This document shows positions 11,474-23,661 of a stretch of DNA of 64,000 nucleotides, piece by piece. The first letter of the stretch is position 1. Each line of letters begins with the position of its first letter. The notes below the pieces were generated by a model that was not told where the DNA came from, made no database searches, and saw only the letters and a list, made by a program, of their open reading frames with translations. Origin of the DNA: Paramecium octaurelia (lineage: Eukaryota > Ciliophora > Oligohymenophorea > Peniculida > Parameciidae). Position numbers and translations under genes: made by a program. The stretch lies in NCBI GenBank assembly GCA_905182995.1, contig CAJJDP010000064.1:192627-256626 (forward strand). Direction: 5' to 3'.

Positions 11474-12083
11474 ATGAAGCCACAGGAGATTACGAGATCT
11501 GATCTCAATTTTCTGGTAATGGATAAAGTAAATTGTTTAAGGATAATTACATATTTAAAATATCTTGAAGCTTAAATTAAAATTACAGAATGATATAACA
11601 TAAGAATTAGAAAAATAAAAAAAATATACTATCTCTTAAATAAAACTGTCTTTAACTAAATAGGGCTGAATTAAAAAAGAAATATGATCAAGATACTCGA
11701 ATGAGAGTGTTCGATAGTGCTTTAAAAGCTATTAATGTCTAAATTGAAAATTTTACAAAGATTATGAAAATATATGGATGAAAAAAAACAAGAATTAGAA
11801 GAGTGAAAAGAAAATTTATATAAATAAAAAATATTTTGTTGGTTAGATTAATTAAATAGAATAATTAAAATGAAGAACTAGAAAAATAAGTCAGATAAAG
11901 AAAGGCACTTTTTAATTCAAATTATTCTAGGAATTACAAGATTAAGAAGCTATAAAGCTTAGAGAACTCTAATAATAGATGAAATAGAATGCCATTAAAT
12001 TAATTTAGAACGAAGTAATCGAAAGAAAAGAGTTAAATGGCTTAGATGCTAAAAAGAAGAAACCCAAGAAACCAAAGAAATGA
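11474..12083 (+). pseudogene. Coiled-coil protein gene, apparently broken
   Basis: Charged coiled-coil readings occur in successive frames: QNRAELKKKYDQDTRMRVFD-like text near 11.65 kb, DEKKQELEE with an in-frame TGA near 11.8 kb, and QDQEAIKLRELQQQMKQNAI running to a lysine-rich end (DAKKKKPKKPKK) at 12083. Candidate introns of normal size do not join these parts. Either several introns are unusual or the gene carries frameshifts. The lysine tail and the tight spacing to the uS15 start (38 bp) suggest that at least the 3' part was recently coding. Confidence 0.45.
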
Positions 12084-12121
12084 CTAAAAAATTTAAATAA
12101 AATTAAATCTTAAATTAATTC

Positions 12122-12665
12122 ATGGGACGTATGTAAGCTAAGGGAAAGGGAAAGGGTATTTCAGGATCAGCCCTCCCATATAAGAGAAAGGCACCAAAGT
12201 GGTTGACATTATCATCAAAATCCATCCTTGATCAAATTGTTAATTTAGCAAAGAAAGGTTTTAATTCAATCTTATAATTTCCTTCAGGTCTCAATGCTTC
12301 ATAAATTGGTGTTTACTTAAGAGATCAATAAGGCATTCCTTAAACCAGATTCTTAACAGGCCAAAAGATTTTGAGAATCCTTAAGAAGAGAGGTATTTAT
12401 TATCACTATTTGAAAGGATGTGCTCCTAAAATTCCTGAAGACTTATATGCCTTGATTAAGAAGGCTGTTTAAATCAGAAAGCATTTAGAAAAGAACCGAG
12501 GAGATGTGACAAGCAAATTCAGATTAATTTTGGTTGAAAGCAGAATTCATAGACTTAGTAGATATTACAGAAGAACCTAAAAATTACCATCCAACTGGAA
12601 ATAGTACTTATAATATTTAATAATTAAGTGTTTCAAAGACTGCCTCTGCCTTAATTGGTTAGTGA
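12122..12665 (+). CDS. RPS13: Small-subunit ribosomal protein uS15 (S13)
   Basis: Binds 18S rRNA and helps form the bridge to the large subunit. The start [20 protein letters not shown], then [60 protein letters not shown] and the end [13 protein letters not shown] match eukaryotic S13. Three introns (GTTTTAATT...CTTCAG about 30 nt; GTATTTATT...TGAAAG 24 nt; GTACTTATA...ATTAAG 25 nt) are required; the last lies only about 11 codons before the TGA. Length is about 150 residues, normal for the family. Confidence 0.96.
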
Positions 12666-13031
12666 GTTAGAATATAAATACAATAATGCATATATCTTAA
12701 TATTTATAAACACCTTATTTTAAAATTCATTTGTTAATAAATATTTTAATTGTTGTTGATAACATATTATTTAGCTAATTATTTTTGTAATAAATGAGAA
12801 ATTTTAGACTTAAACAATAATAATATTATTATGCGTAAAATTTTGAAGTAATATTAATAAATCTACTATTCAAGCACTTATTTTGATATTTATATTTAAT
12901 GAATACAAGTTAATGCACTCCCAAAAATAACAATGTAATAGAAATTTTGAAAATATTATATTTAATAATTATCAATAAATATTTTGACAATAATTTCATT
13001 TGTTATGTATTTGTTCCCACCATGGAACTTT
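12666..13031. other. AT-rich spacer between convergent genes
   Basis: About 360 bp between the stop codons of uS15 and acyl-CoA oxidase, with no coding-like text. Expected to hold both 3' untranslated ends. Confidence 0.5.
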
Positions 13032-15000
13032 TCAGAAAGTGTTCTTTCCATTGCATATTTTTTACATAAACTTGTTATAAATGTCTCCATCTTAGGATCC
13101 AAAAATTGAACCTAAGACTTCATCAGGAGGAACTAATGCATCAATGATACCTATGGCTTCATCCTTAAATTAGTTGCTAAGTTTCATTAACAATCTCTTA
13201 ACGGCTGCTTCAGAAATATTAAATTCTAAAATTTTACAATATGAATTTACCATTATTTTTATAAAATTCTTGTTCATTTTCAAAGATAGTCAAACACCAA
13301 ATTTGAAATGCTCTTTCTAAGACTGAATCATTTTTAATATTAAGTTCTTGCCATTTTTGGAAACAATATAAGTCAGCATAAGAATTAGAGATTTATTACC
13401 CTTTGAATGCAAAAGATGGATTCCAAGATTTCAACATGTCATAATTGCTTAAGTTCGCTGTCAAATCCTATATGAAATTATTTAATTATTTGTCAAATTT
13501 ATATTCCAATAGGTACTGAATATTTTTAGGACAGAAGTAATCCTCATCCTTTGCAAATTTGATTGGTCTGATTTTGAAAGTCTAAAGGAATTTGAGTGAA
13601 GGATATTAAATGGGTTATTGATTGTTTATAAACTTATTCTTTTAATCCATGCAGAATTTCAAAGTCTGTTGCATAAATACATTAGCGTCTCCTTCCCATA
13701 TATTATTAATATCTTAATCATGCAACATAACTCCTAATTTATTAAATGGATGTTAGCCTTGACTACCCCTTAGGATGTATCTACACTCTAAGATGACCTT
13801 ATTCGAAAATGTAGCAAATTTTCCCTTCAATACACTTGATAGAGCATGAATTTCAGCCATTTTGTTTGGATTGAAAACATTGTTCTAAGTGGTATCCCAG
13901 AGATTATTTATAGCCTTAGCAGCAATCATATATACTAGAGTAGATGCCAAAGGAACAATTAATCTGAGTTAGGTAAGAGGATATTCAAGAATGCTTTATT
14001 CCTTCTCTCCTGATAATCCAACCTATTTCCTTATAGCAGCATATCTTATTCCAATATCTAGTGCATTTAAAGATGTAATAGGTCCATAATAAATTAATGT
14101 GCCTCTACCCCCTAATAATGATGCTAATTGAACTGCAAATCTTTTGTCTGGGTCTTCAATAGAAGGTTTGAATTCTCCTGAAGGTGTAACTATGGCAAAT
14201 CTATCTAACATATTTGCTATAGGAACTCTAACATTTTTGAAGATTAAGATTCCATTTTCTATTCCATTCAATCCATTTTTGGGACCGAAATCTTCAATTG
14301 TAATTCCACTTTTAACATTGTGATTGGTTTTATCTCTAATTTCAACTAGAAATGCATGAACTCCATATTATTTTCCATCAATATAGAGTTAAGCAAATAC
14401 TACAGTCATATTAGCTAAGTTGGCTTTGGATCCAATCCAAAATTTTGTGGCTAAATCTGTGGGAGTATTGATAATAAATGTTTATGTATCTTTATCATAT
14501 TTTGCAGTAGTTTAGACTTATCTTACATTTGAGCCATGTCCCAATTCAGTAAGACTGAAACTACCAATATCTGTTAGCGTTTAAGCATTTTCGAAATATT
14601 GTTTGTGGTTTTCTGTTCCTAAATTGAGAATAGTTTTGATATAGAGTGAGAAATGGACTCCAAATCTTACACAAACTGCTGGATCGAAGCCATCCATAGC
14701 AAATGATGCAAGTTCTTCAAGGTGATGAAGCATAAACGCATCTAGGTTTTTATTCACAATATCGAATAGGTTTTATATATATTTTGAATTACGTCCATAG
14801 AATATTTCAACATATTTGGCTTTGTCTATTGTACTTAGTTGTCTGTAATGCTGGAGAGATTCAATAGGATTAGTAACTTACTCATTCATTTCTTTATAGG
14901 CTTCAAACTGCTAATGCAATAATTTGACTCTTTATTCTGAGCTCATTAAATTATTATTAATTGAAGGCAAATTCCAATTAATGACTTAGTATACATGCAT
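13032..15000 (-). CDS. Acyl-CoA oxidase
   Basis: FAD enzyme that carries out the first step of peroxisomal fatty acid beta-oxidation and releases hydrogen peroxide. Family text includes SFSLTELGHGSNVR, then FWIGSKANLANMTVVFAQLY, GVHAFLVEIRDKTNHN, DFGPKNGLNGIENGILIFKN, RVPIANMLDRFAIVTPSGEF, ASLLGGRGTLIYYGP and IWEGDANVFMQQT. At least one intron is visible near the 3' end (GTAAATTCA...TTTTAG). Length is about 640 codons, as in ACOX proteins. The reading ends ...NGKNTF, so the usual Ser-Lys-Leu peroxisome signal is not seen at the C-terminus. The start MHVYQVINWNLPS is the first Met of the frame. Confidence 0.93.
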
Positions 15001-15130
15001 TTTATAAATAAATTCATATCATAATAACACTATTCTAAAATTCCTATGTTTTTAATCATTTATAATCTAGGTATAAACATGGTATATTTTATAATATCTT
15101 AATAAATTCTTATAATTTAATTATATCATA

Positions 15131-16095
15131 TCATTTGGCTTTACTTTTGAGAGGGTTGTAGATGTTCAAAATACCATAATTGTCCTTCCATTTTTATTAG
15201 TAATAATTATTTGAAGTGCCAAACAAATAATCCCAAAGTACAAAGAATGAGCCGAAATTGCCATCATTATGGCTATGATGATATGAATGGAATTCGGAAA
15301 ATGCTAAAAATGGAATATATTAGAAGATCTCCCAAGGAAACACATATCCTGAATGTGCTGACAATGTCTTATAAACTCTGATTCCTATCCAAATCAACAA
15401 TGTCATCATATGCAATTTCTCATTCAGTAATCTTGGGCCAATAATGAATGGGAGTAGATTACTCAATAGATATTCTAAAGCAGTTGAATATTCTGCAGAT
15501 ATTGATATTGTCACAGTGTATTAGTGATGCTACTTATGATATTTATAAAGGGATGGAATGTGTAGTAAACGATGTGACCAATAAAATCCTACATCTTCAA
15601 TTATAATACAGAACAAAAATTATGGTATCATTTCCCATAAATCCGGAAGTGATTCACGATCAAATCTTCATAATTCATATGTTTACCTATATTTTACTCC
15701 GGTTATACCAAAAGCCATTGCTAATAATATACCAATTATTAAATTAATGATGAAGTTCTTGAAAGTCTCATTTCTCAATTTGATCCATTCTTTTTTATCC
15801 GAATGCCAAGGCCAAGGTTTCTGAATGATAGTTTAATTGATATGATTACCTTCTCGACCTTGAATTACTCGAAGAAGGGATGGTTCAAATAGTAGATGAT
15901 ACCGTAGGATCCATTGACAATTATGTAGACAACAATGTGCATAGCTTGCATGCTTAAGATTTGAAACCAATATTCTAATGATTAGATATTTGAGTTACTG
16001 CTCTCAACTTGTTCTGGCCAATAATACTTGAAAAGTTCAGGTACCAAAATAAAATAGGATGCAAATGTGACTATTGCTATGATAAAATATAACAT
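15131..16095 (-). CDS. Sterol desaturase / C4-methylsterol oxidase family enzyme
   Basis: Di-iron membrane oxygenase of the fatty-acid hydroxylase superfamily. The three histidine boxes are present: HRLLH (in GFYWSHRLLHIPSLYKYHK), HKQHH, and FHSYHHSHND near the C-terminus, with HSGYVFPWEIF between boxes two and three. Four or more hydrophobic segments surround them. Introns GTAATCATA...CATTCAG (29 nt) and a short GTAAACATA...TATGAAG (about 21 nt) complete a frame of about 300 codons. The overall pattern is closest to methylsterol monooxygenase (ERG25/MSMO1), but substrate is not determined by the motifs. It starts 45 bp from the divergently transcribed coiled-coil gene. Confidence 0.85.
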
Positions 16096-16140
16096 ATTTA
16101 TTTTAATAATTTGATTTTCTCTGAATGCAAAGAAGCTAAA

Positions 16141-16906
16141 ATGAAGATGACAAACCTGTGATTCCACTACCTTAAGCAACAGAATAGAAGAGACAGGAGA
16201 AAATAGCATACGAAAAGCAGATGGCAAGAGTAACCTTGTTGAAATAGACCCAACAGAAGAACTTGCATCTAGTATTATGTAACTTGAAGTAGTACAGGCT
16301 AAATTGTATGAGATGGCTGCAGACAAGATTGAAAATGGACAATTTGTTAAGAAACAATTACGAAATCTGGCTGAAGAGGCACGCTAATTGAAGGAGGATG
16401 ACATGAGAAGAAGGAAGCACCAAATCAAACAGATTAAGAAGCACGAGGAAGAGTTTATTTTAAAGCGAGCCGCTAAATAGAAGATTGGGTATGCGTGGTG
16501 AGTGTAATTAGCGATTCCATGAAGTAATCCTCAGTAAAGGAGTACAAGAGTGCCATCAAATTGACTCTGTCGAGAACAAGAGATTGTATACTTCAAGACA
16601 ATTAAAAGATTCGAGAAACTCTCTATCAAGAAGAAAAGAAAAGGAAGGAGAAGAAGGAAGAGGCTAAAAAATTAGATGAAATGAAATCATAACAATTTTA
16701 TAAGGAAAGAGTTTCCTATGAAAAAATGATCGAAGAAAAACTGAAGAAATCCAGAGAAAAACTCTTTTAAGATGAGTAGATGTTGTAAAGTCGTCTATAA
16801 GTAAAACATGCTTCATAATAACATTTAGGAAACCTAAAATTTGCTAAGTAAATCTTAAAAAAAATTCATGGAACTCCAATCCCAAAGTGTACACAGCAAA
16901 AGATGA
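16141..16906 (+). CDS. Coiled-coil protein, unrecognised
   Basis: Nearly the whole product is charged helix: VQAKLYEMAADKIENGQFVK, RNLAEEARQLKEDDMRRRKH, KEYKSAIKLTLSRTRDCILQ, YEKMIEEKLKKSREKLFQDE, ending MELQSQSVHSKR before TGA. Introns GTATGCGTG...AATTAG (23 nt) and GTAAAACAT...CATTTAG (28 nt) are supported by frame. The 5' end is uncertain: either a 19-nt intron (GTGATTCCA...TTAAG) follows MKMTNL, or translation starts at 16125 in another frame. About 240 residues. Cytoskeletal or ciliary roles are common for such proteins, but none is shown here. Confidence 0.65.
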
Positions 16907-17268
16907 GTAGCAATACAAATTATTATTAAATATAAATTATTATTACAAATATTATTAATTAACATCTCTTAATTTAAGAGATATTGGGCAAATCAAATAC
17001 TAAACAATCTATTTTTCAAGTGAAGTTTTGATTATATACTATAATAAGAATGCATCAAAAGAAAAGAATATTATGTTGAATGGTGATTATATCAATGAGA
17101 ATATTGATAAATGTTTATGTAATCATATTAAAGATTAGGTATGATTAGACAAACATTTGTTTTAAATGTTCTTAATTAAATTTTATGATAAAATAAATTA
17201 AATGTTATTATTGTTATGAATATATATTAGAATCCGTTTTATGAACATATTTAATATAATAATTAAAA
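16907..17268. other. AT-rich spacer
   Basis: About 360 bp, no coding-like reading. Lies upstream of the second trichocyst matrix protein and probably carries its promoter. Confidence 0.5.
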
Positions 17269-18425
17269 ATGATGAAATTCATTGCTTTAGCATTGATTGC
17301 TTCAACAGTATTGGCAGTCCAAAAGGATACTAAAACAATCTTGGCAGAAATTGATGCCGATAACTTCGGAAACTCTATTTTGTCAACAGTTCAAATGTAC
17401 CTGTAAGCAAAAGGAAATGCAGAGGAAGTCTTGGTGTTATTGAACCAATTACTTGCTGGATTAGTTGATGATCAAAATAAACATGACAATGTTATCAGAG
17501 TTGACAGAGCTGCATGCACAAGAATAGTAACAGATCTTGAAAATTCAATTGCTTATCACACAGCTCAAGTAAGCGCAAACGCTTAAATGAGAGAAGATAA
17601 TGAGAAGGCATTGGCTGAAGCTGAAAATGATGTCAGATAAACTATTCAAGTAAGCATCTATTATAATATCAAAAGGACATTGAAAGTAATGAGAGAACAT
17701 TTGCTTAAGAAGAAGCAAATAGAAACAAGGCTCACGAAACATGGGTCAGAAAGAACGGTGAACATGATGATGCCATTGCTGCAGTCGATGAAGCCACCAA
17801 ATTAGTGCAACATCTTTCATTAGGTGCCACATTCGCTGAACTTAAACCAAAATTTGAAGCTGTTCAAAAGAGATTGATTGAAAACGAAAGCCATGGAGCA
17901 TTATTCCAACCAATCGTCACAGCCCTTACAGAACTCGCTTCCAAAGTTGATTAAAAGGCCATCCAAAGAATCCTCCAATTGCTTTCTTAACTCAGATAAC
18001 AATTAGTAGAAGCCAGATCAGTTTTGGAAGTAACTTATATTTTAGATTATTCTCTTAGGATACTGAAAATAGATAAGCTTAAAGATGGGTCGAATTCTCT
18101 ACACATTTGAGCAATGAACACAACAGATTGGTCGAAAGAAAGAACTAATTGGAATAAGCCATCCAAACATTCAAAACCAACATTGATACAGCCACTCATT
18201 TCTTTGAAGTCCATACTGTATTTCTATCTTATTATCTTTAAGTTGGAATTAGAATCAGCCTAAGAGACTCTTGATGCTGAAAACGAATGGTGCGCTTTAT
18301 AAGAGTAAACTTATGCAACTCAATCCTCTGAGAGATAAAGACAATAAGAAATCGTTGATAGAATATTAGAACACTTGACCGATAAATTAACCGCTACCTC
18401 ATAATACCTTGGAGGAAGATTCTGA
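17269..18425 (+). CDS. Trichocyst matrix protein (TMP)
   Basis: Secretory-granule matrix protein. The signal peptide MMKFIALALIASTVLAVQKD is followed by the family pattern: NKHDNVIRVDRAACTRIVTD, NSIAYHTAQVSANAQMREDN, a central KAHETWVRKNGEHDDAIAAV, and the C-terminal motif DAENEWCALQEQTYATQSSE. Three introns (GTAAGCATC...TCAAAAG 26 nt; GTAACTTAT...CTCTTAG 29 nt; GTATTTCTA...CTTTAAG 25 nt) give about 350 codons. It is only distantly similar to the TMP at 3.1 kb, so the two are not recent tandem copies. TMP genes are co-induced during trichocyst regeneration in Paramecium. Confidence 0.94.
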
Positions 18426-18789
18426 TCAGATATCATATACATAAATAATATTAATATGGAATTTCAAAATTAAATTACCAATTCCTGTTCCTAATAATAT
18501 TATAAGTTATTCTCATAGCATTTTAAATAATTTTGTTGTCACTTAATGAATCCTATTGTATTCTATTAGAAGTTAGAGTGCGATCAATTTAAATAATTAG
18601 AATTTTAATAGTACATACTTTTACAAATGAAAAATACTTAATATATACTATTTTATGGATGAAGACTCAAATGTATACCAGTGAGTGATTCTGATTGCAT
18701 CGAATTAATCGAATTTATAATAGAATAATAATCTGATAATTAATCTAAAAATTAAGAGCATTATAATCTAATAATAAATATCAATATCC
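18426..18789. other. AT-rich spacer between convergent genes
   Basis: About 360 bp with no supported coding sequence; 3' ends of the TMP and the secreted-protein gene. Confidence 0.45.
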
Positions 18790-19469
18790 TCATGTACGAA
18801 TATCATCAACATAACCATCAAAAACATTCTTTGCTGAACTGAACATATCAGACACAGCATATTATCTGAATCTTGAAATACGTTTGCCTTTTAAAATAAC
18901 TTAAATGTGATACCGGCACTTTCCATGTAATTCCCTGAAGCATCAGTTCCTATGAATGAGATGTAGAATTTAGCATCGCAATCCATGTCTGTAGTGCACT
19001 CAGTATAATAATTATTTGAATCGCTAAAAGTATCCCCATTTGAATTAGTAATAACATAATCTGAGCATTCCATGCTTGAGTCCCAACATCCATTGTCCCA
19101 AATTAGATCAGTCACATTACCATCTTCCATGTTGACCACTAAACTGTATATTGGATAAACATTAGTCGAGTTTATAACATAATCAATTATTGGTGAGATT
19201 AAAGCATGCTTATTTGCTTAAACAGCAATAGTATGATTTGTCAATCCTTTCGCCTTTAATGTTGTGTAACTATTCTTAGCGTACAATGCAGTATAACGAT
19301 CCACCTTCACATCAAATGCTAATCTTTAACCAGTTTATTCAATCTTATTTATAAAATGTATGCATATTGTCATATGTTCTCCTCTTGTATATGTCTCATT
19401 AACATCACTAGAAACGCATTTCAAATTCAAACTATTATATGTTTGTATTAGTATCAACAATAGTAACAT
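18790..19469 (-). CDS. Secreted protein of unknown function
   Basis: A short hydrophobic leader (MLLLLILIQTYNS) is followed by an extracellular-looking domain of about 195 residues with beta-strand pattern, several Asn-X-Ser/Thr sites (VNETYT, NHTIAV, NSTNVY, NVTDL) and cysteines in DNGCWDSSMECSDYVI and YYTECTTDMDCDAKFY. One 26-nt intron (GTATCACAT...TTTTAAAAG) leads to a short C-terminus ending SAKNVFDGYVDDIRT. No family was recognised. Possibly a luminal granule or surface protein. Confidence 0.7.
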
Positions 19470-19613
19470 TAATTATTTTAAAATATTAAATGAATGTTAA
19501 TTTTTACCAAAGTCTTGATTAAAAATAGAGTCCATATGAAGAAACCTTAAGAATTTATCAATTAGATAATTTGTTTAAATATTTATTTTCAAAAAATCAC
19601 TATTAATCACAAA

Positions 19614-20344
19614 ATGCAACTTAGAACGAATAAATTTACTTTTTCATTTGACAAAAAAATTGGAAGTGGTTCTTACAGAAATATATTTTATTGATTAAAC
19701 TTAAATGAGTTCTAAGAATCAACAAGTAGAGAGATTAGAATGTATTTAGGAAATAAGATTCACTAAGCATTCTTAATTCCAGTTAATAAGAGAAACTCTA
19801 TAAGTTATTACAAAGAGGATTTTGTTTCATGTTTTGATTTAAATAGGGTTACTTAAACTTCTTGATTGGTAGTTAAGATTAATATAATATCATTGCTATT
19901 AAAAGATGGGAACATAAATTAGAAGATTTCTGGAATTATTGTAAGTGGAATTCTCTTAGTAAACTCTCTTTATAATAGATCTATAATTATTAACAAGAGA
20001 AGAAAGTTGGATTTTAGATTTTGGTTTATCCATAATATATTGAGATATAGGAAAAATTATTTAGTTCAATAGAAATCCAGACTTGCATATACCTTGTAAT
20101 AGAAATAAGACCTTTTTGTACTTTTAAAATGGATATTCGCGATATTAAATCATCAAAACAGATAACCAAAAAGAAATTGTGTGAAGGTTGGCCACAAAGA
20201 CTCAATTTAATTGAACTATTGCAAAAGTGTAAATTTTGAAGAAAGTAGTGGTTATGCTTGGTTGAGGAAATCGTTTAAGTACTCTATGGAAGAAAGAAGT
20301 ATTCTCATGATAACTGTTTTGATTGGGGTGGTCCATTACTATGA
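19614..20344 (+). pseudogene. Degenerate casein kinase 1-like protein kinase
   Basis: Kinase motifs survive in order but in different frames: the glycine loop FDKKIGSGSYRNIFY near the start, KLEDFWNYCKWNSLSKLSLQ in the catalytic region, WILDFGLS (the DFG motif) near 20.0 kb, KKKLCEGWPQRLNLIELLQK, then LNYCKSVNFEESSGYAWLRK and YSHDNCFDW, which match the CK1 C-lobe. TGA codons and frame changes without introns separate them, and the catalytic HRD segment is not readable. This looks like an inactivated copy of a CK1 paralogue; CK1 is a large family in Paramecium. Confidence 0.75.
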
Positions 20345-20389
20345 TAAATTAATATTATTTATATTTTGATATTAAATTTACTCATCACA

Positions 20390-21007
20390 ATGGAGAGAAG
20401 AGACGAGGATTGCAAATAATAAGGGCAATTTAATCAAAAAGATGATAAGTTCATCTATATCTCGTTCACGATATCCTTTAATGTTTTGTTTGGAGGTCTA
20501 TTTTACTACTATTCGCTTAATACTAGCAATGATCAATGTACATTCTTGAAGCAAACCGCTTTATATTTCACATTATATTGTTCCTGCAGCATCATATTAT
20601 CCATTCTAACTCTTATTGGGAATAAGACATTCAACGTCATCACAACTATTGAAGGTCTGATTAGAATGTTGTTTTTAGTTTCGTTTTTGGTAAACTTAAT
20701 TAATTATTTAGATTGCTTATTTCTACAGTTTCTAATGCTATCATCTTCAATCACTCACGCTTATATATTTGACATTACATGCATTACTATTTTTTATTAC
20801 TTGTATGAAATCTTCAATAAATAAAACTAAATAACTATGAATTTTAAGTTGTTTTTAGTTGATGACTTGTATTTCATGTATATTAATTAATTTTATAAAA
20901 TATACATTCATATGATTATTTATAGTTTAATTTTTCTAATTAAATTTGATTCTTCCTCCTTTTTTTAAATTTTCCAACACCATCAATTTTACAATTTGCC
21001 TGTTTGA
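20390..21007 (+). CDS. Small multi-pass membrane protein, unrecognised
   Basis: ATG 20390 opens an uninterrupted frame of 205 codons to TGA 21005-21007 (TAA and TAG read as Gln). Residues 25-150 contain about four hydrophobic helices (ISFTISFNVLFGGLFYYYSL; LYFTLYCSCSIILSILTLIG; LIRMLFLVSFLVNLINYLDC). The last third is less convincing and may be 3' untranslated sequence if a splice or stop was missed. No family recognised. Confidence 0.45.
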
Positions 21008-21198
21008 ATTGTTTCTAGTATCTTTTGGAATGCCATTACAAATGCAGACAGTTAAACCTCATTACGTGCTATTAATACAAATGATCAAAATAAAAAATCA
21101 AATCTGTGATGGTACGACATATCTCAGTAATGTACAAAGAATATATTTTATTAATAATACTATGATCAATAACATCAATTATTTCAAAATCAACATAG

Positions 21199-21351
21199 TC
21201 AAGGCTTCTACTATTACCTCAGTATTTTTTTAGCCAATTCTTTCTTAAGTTTTAGCATATTTGAAGCATCTTAATTATTTGCCGTCCATTCTATTATTTT
21301 AAACTTTATTCCAGAATTTCCATTTATGACTGTTGTAGCAGTGTTATCCAT
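21199..21351 (-). CDS. Possible 50-residue small protein
   Basis: MDNTATTVINGNSGIKFKII leads to a Lys-rich helix (NMLKLKKELAKKIL) and TGA. The composition is protein-like, but length and lack of a known family keep it tentative. It may be the first exon of a gene whose remaining exons I could not join. Confidence 0.2.
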
Positions 21352-21701
21352 ATTAATTTAATATTAATAATAAAAACTCCTATATAAACTCTAAAATTTA
21401 AGTCTATTGTATAAATTTAATTAAATAAAAAAGAGAACAATTTTGTTACTCTTCTGGATTTATGACTATGATGTGATTACAATAAAAATGACCTGATTCA
21501 AGATTCTTATCAAATCTTATTTGTCCCTAAATTGATTTTGAATAATCAAATATGAAATGTATAATTCAATTAAAAGGTTTCAAAATTTTGGGTGTAAAGT
21601 GCACAAGTTTTATGGATTTGCAAAATAATTAGATTGGATATAATTTGTAATTAATATTTTTTGTTTTTGTTTTTCAATTAAAAATTATATTTATTTTATT
21701 T
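21352..21701. other. AT-rich spacer
   Basis: About 350 bp with no coding-like reading, upstream of a coiled-coil gene. Confidence 0.45.
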
Positions 21702-23402
21702 ATGTACCCTAAAAAGATTAATAGAACCTTACACGTTGGGAAGCATATTCAAAAAGAAGAATCTGTCAAAACTCTCATAATTGATAAATTGGTTTAAGAT
21801 TATGGAAGAAAAAATTAATTGAATGTGAATGTAACTTATTTCTCTCAAAACATTAGTTAATTATGGCATATGTAGATGACTTTTTTGTATGTTACAAGGC
21901 GAGTGAAGGAGCTGTGAGAGCACTCAAAGAAGAAATTAAGGAAGCCATCTTAAGACCAGAGAATGAAAAGCAATTAATGATACAGCGATTACATTAGCGA
22001 ATGTCTAGTATAATTGAAAATTATTGAAATAGGAAAGCAAAAGGAAGAACAGTTAAAAACATTGACAAATCCAAAGGTTAGGGCATCATTGCCAGATAAG
22101 CTAGAGTAGGAAACTAATTTCTTTAGATTGCAAAATAAAACAGAAAACAATTCACAAATCAAATTGGGCAATACTCTGCCAGTTGATGTATTGGAGGAAA
22201 GAAGGAAATCAATTTACAAGGTCGACGGTTCTGTGGATGAATGGGCTGCCATAATTAAATACGATACTTAATAATTTTAGAAAGAATTAGAAGAATAGAA
22301 GAGATTGCTGTTGTTTAATCAATAAAAAATAAAAGAGGAATTGGATAGACAGGTAGCAGAAAAAGAATAACGAAAATAAAAAGAAAAGAAGGATGAATAA
22401 AATTATTATGCTACAAGTCAATAATAATTGATGGAGTTTGAAAAACAATAGGAATTACTTAAGGAAAGCAAAAAGTAATAATTATTACAAGAGAAATTCA
22501 TTCGAGATTAATAAGTGTATGTTGACAAAAGAAAGAAGTAATCATTTTATATGAGATAGAAAAGAGTAGAATTTAAACACTAAATAATATGAGGAAGAGA
22601 TGCTTGCCAAAGTGAAGGAAGAATTGAAAGCAGAAGATTAACAGTAGAAACGAAAGAGACTTGAATAAAAGGAGAAATTCTAATAGATTTTAAAGCAGAA
22701 TGAAAATTTAAGGAAGAAAGTAAAGTGTATTTGAAATATAGGCAAAAGAAGAAATTATACAAAGCAAGGAACAAGAAAAGGTGTTACAAGAATAATCAGC
22801 TTTAAAAGAACAGCTCGAAAATGAGAGAAAAGAAAAGTTCAAGAAAGATAAAGAAGAGAAGATTAAATAATTGATGAATAATTATAGTGAGTTTGTAATG
22901 AAAAATAAAAAGGATAATAAATAATTAGAAGACTCATAAGGGGAATTCTGGGCAAAAAAGATTAGTGAACATAGTGCTTTCTTAGACTTTAAGAGCACTA
23001 CAAATAAAAAAGAATAATAACTTTAAATATCCTAAGATCTTTAGTAATAAATACTAGAAAAAAAACGAAGGTATACTCTAGAAGTAACTGAAAAAAAGTA
23101 ACTATTTGAGTAATAACTCCAAGAATAAAAAGCTTTGAAAAAATAGGATGAAGAAAGAAGAAATGTATTTAATTTTATAATTTTAATAGAATATTCGATA
23201 AATGTATATTCAAAATGCAGAAGAACTTAAAAAATAAATGACAAAAGGATATTTGAGTTAATCTCCTAAAAGAAAATAAAGTCCCAATGAAAGAATGGTG
23301 GGATATGAATTACTTTAAAATAAGAAATTACTTAAAAAAATAGCAAATGATAATTCTATTGGAATATCTATAACAAAATAAGAGATATCTATACCTGAAT
23401 GA
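21702..23402 (+). CDS. Long Gln/Lys/Glu-rich coiled-coil protein
   Basis: Starts MYPKKINRTLHVGKHIQKEE. An intron GTAACTTAT...ACATTAG (26 nt) joins it to MAYVDDFFVCYKASEGAVRA and ALKEEIKEAILRPENEKQLM. Further introns (GTATAATTG...AAATAG, GTAGAATTT...TATGAG, GTAAAGTGT...ATATAG, GTATTTAAT...TAATAG) keep one frame of about 520 codons. Residues about 90-200 are moderately ordered (TLPVDVLEERRKSIYKVDGS). The rest is trichohyalin-like coiled coil (KEELDRQVAEKEQRKQKEKK; LKEQLENERKEKFKKDKEEK). The C-terminus is basic and Ser-rich (SQSPKRKQSPNERM). A cytoskeletal or basal-body role is plausible but unproven. Confidence 0.75.
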
Positions 23403-23661
23403 AAAATATCTATTTATTTTTCAATTAATACACAATTTAATATAACTAAAATTGTAAACTTCATTTTTAGACTGATTGTCTTTAAAATCATAGAATAAAT
23501 TTGCAAGTTTAAAATCTGTTCAATTTATTGTACTCATAAGGATTTTAATTTAAATCATAATTGATAGAAATAATTATAACAATTAACTAATAGTTTTGTA
23601 ATAGTTTAACTCATCTTTTAAATAAAATTAAAAATAATAAATAAAAAATTGTAATACAATT

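Noticed and set aside
15982-16357. Two minus-strand ORFs extending upstream of the sterol-desaturase start
   Set aside because: The desaturase frame has a good Met at 16095, and the sequence beyond is the antisense of the divergent coiled-coil gene.
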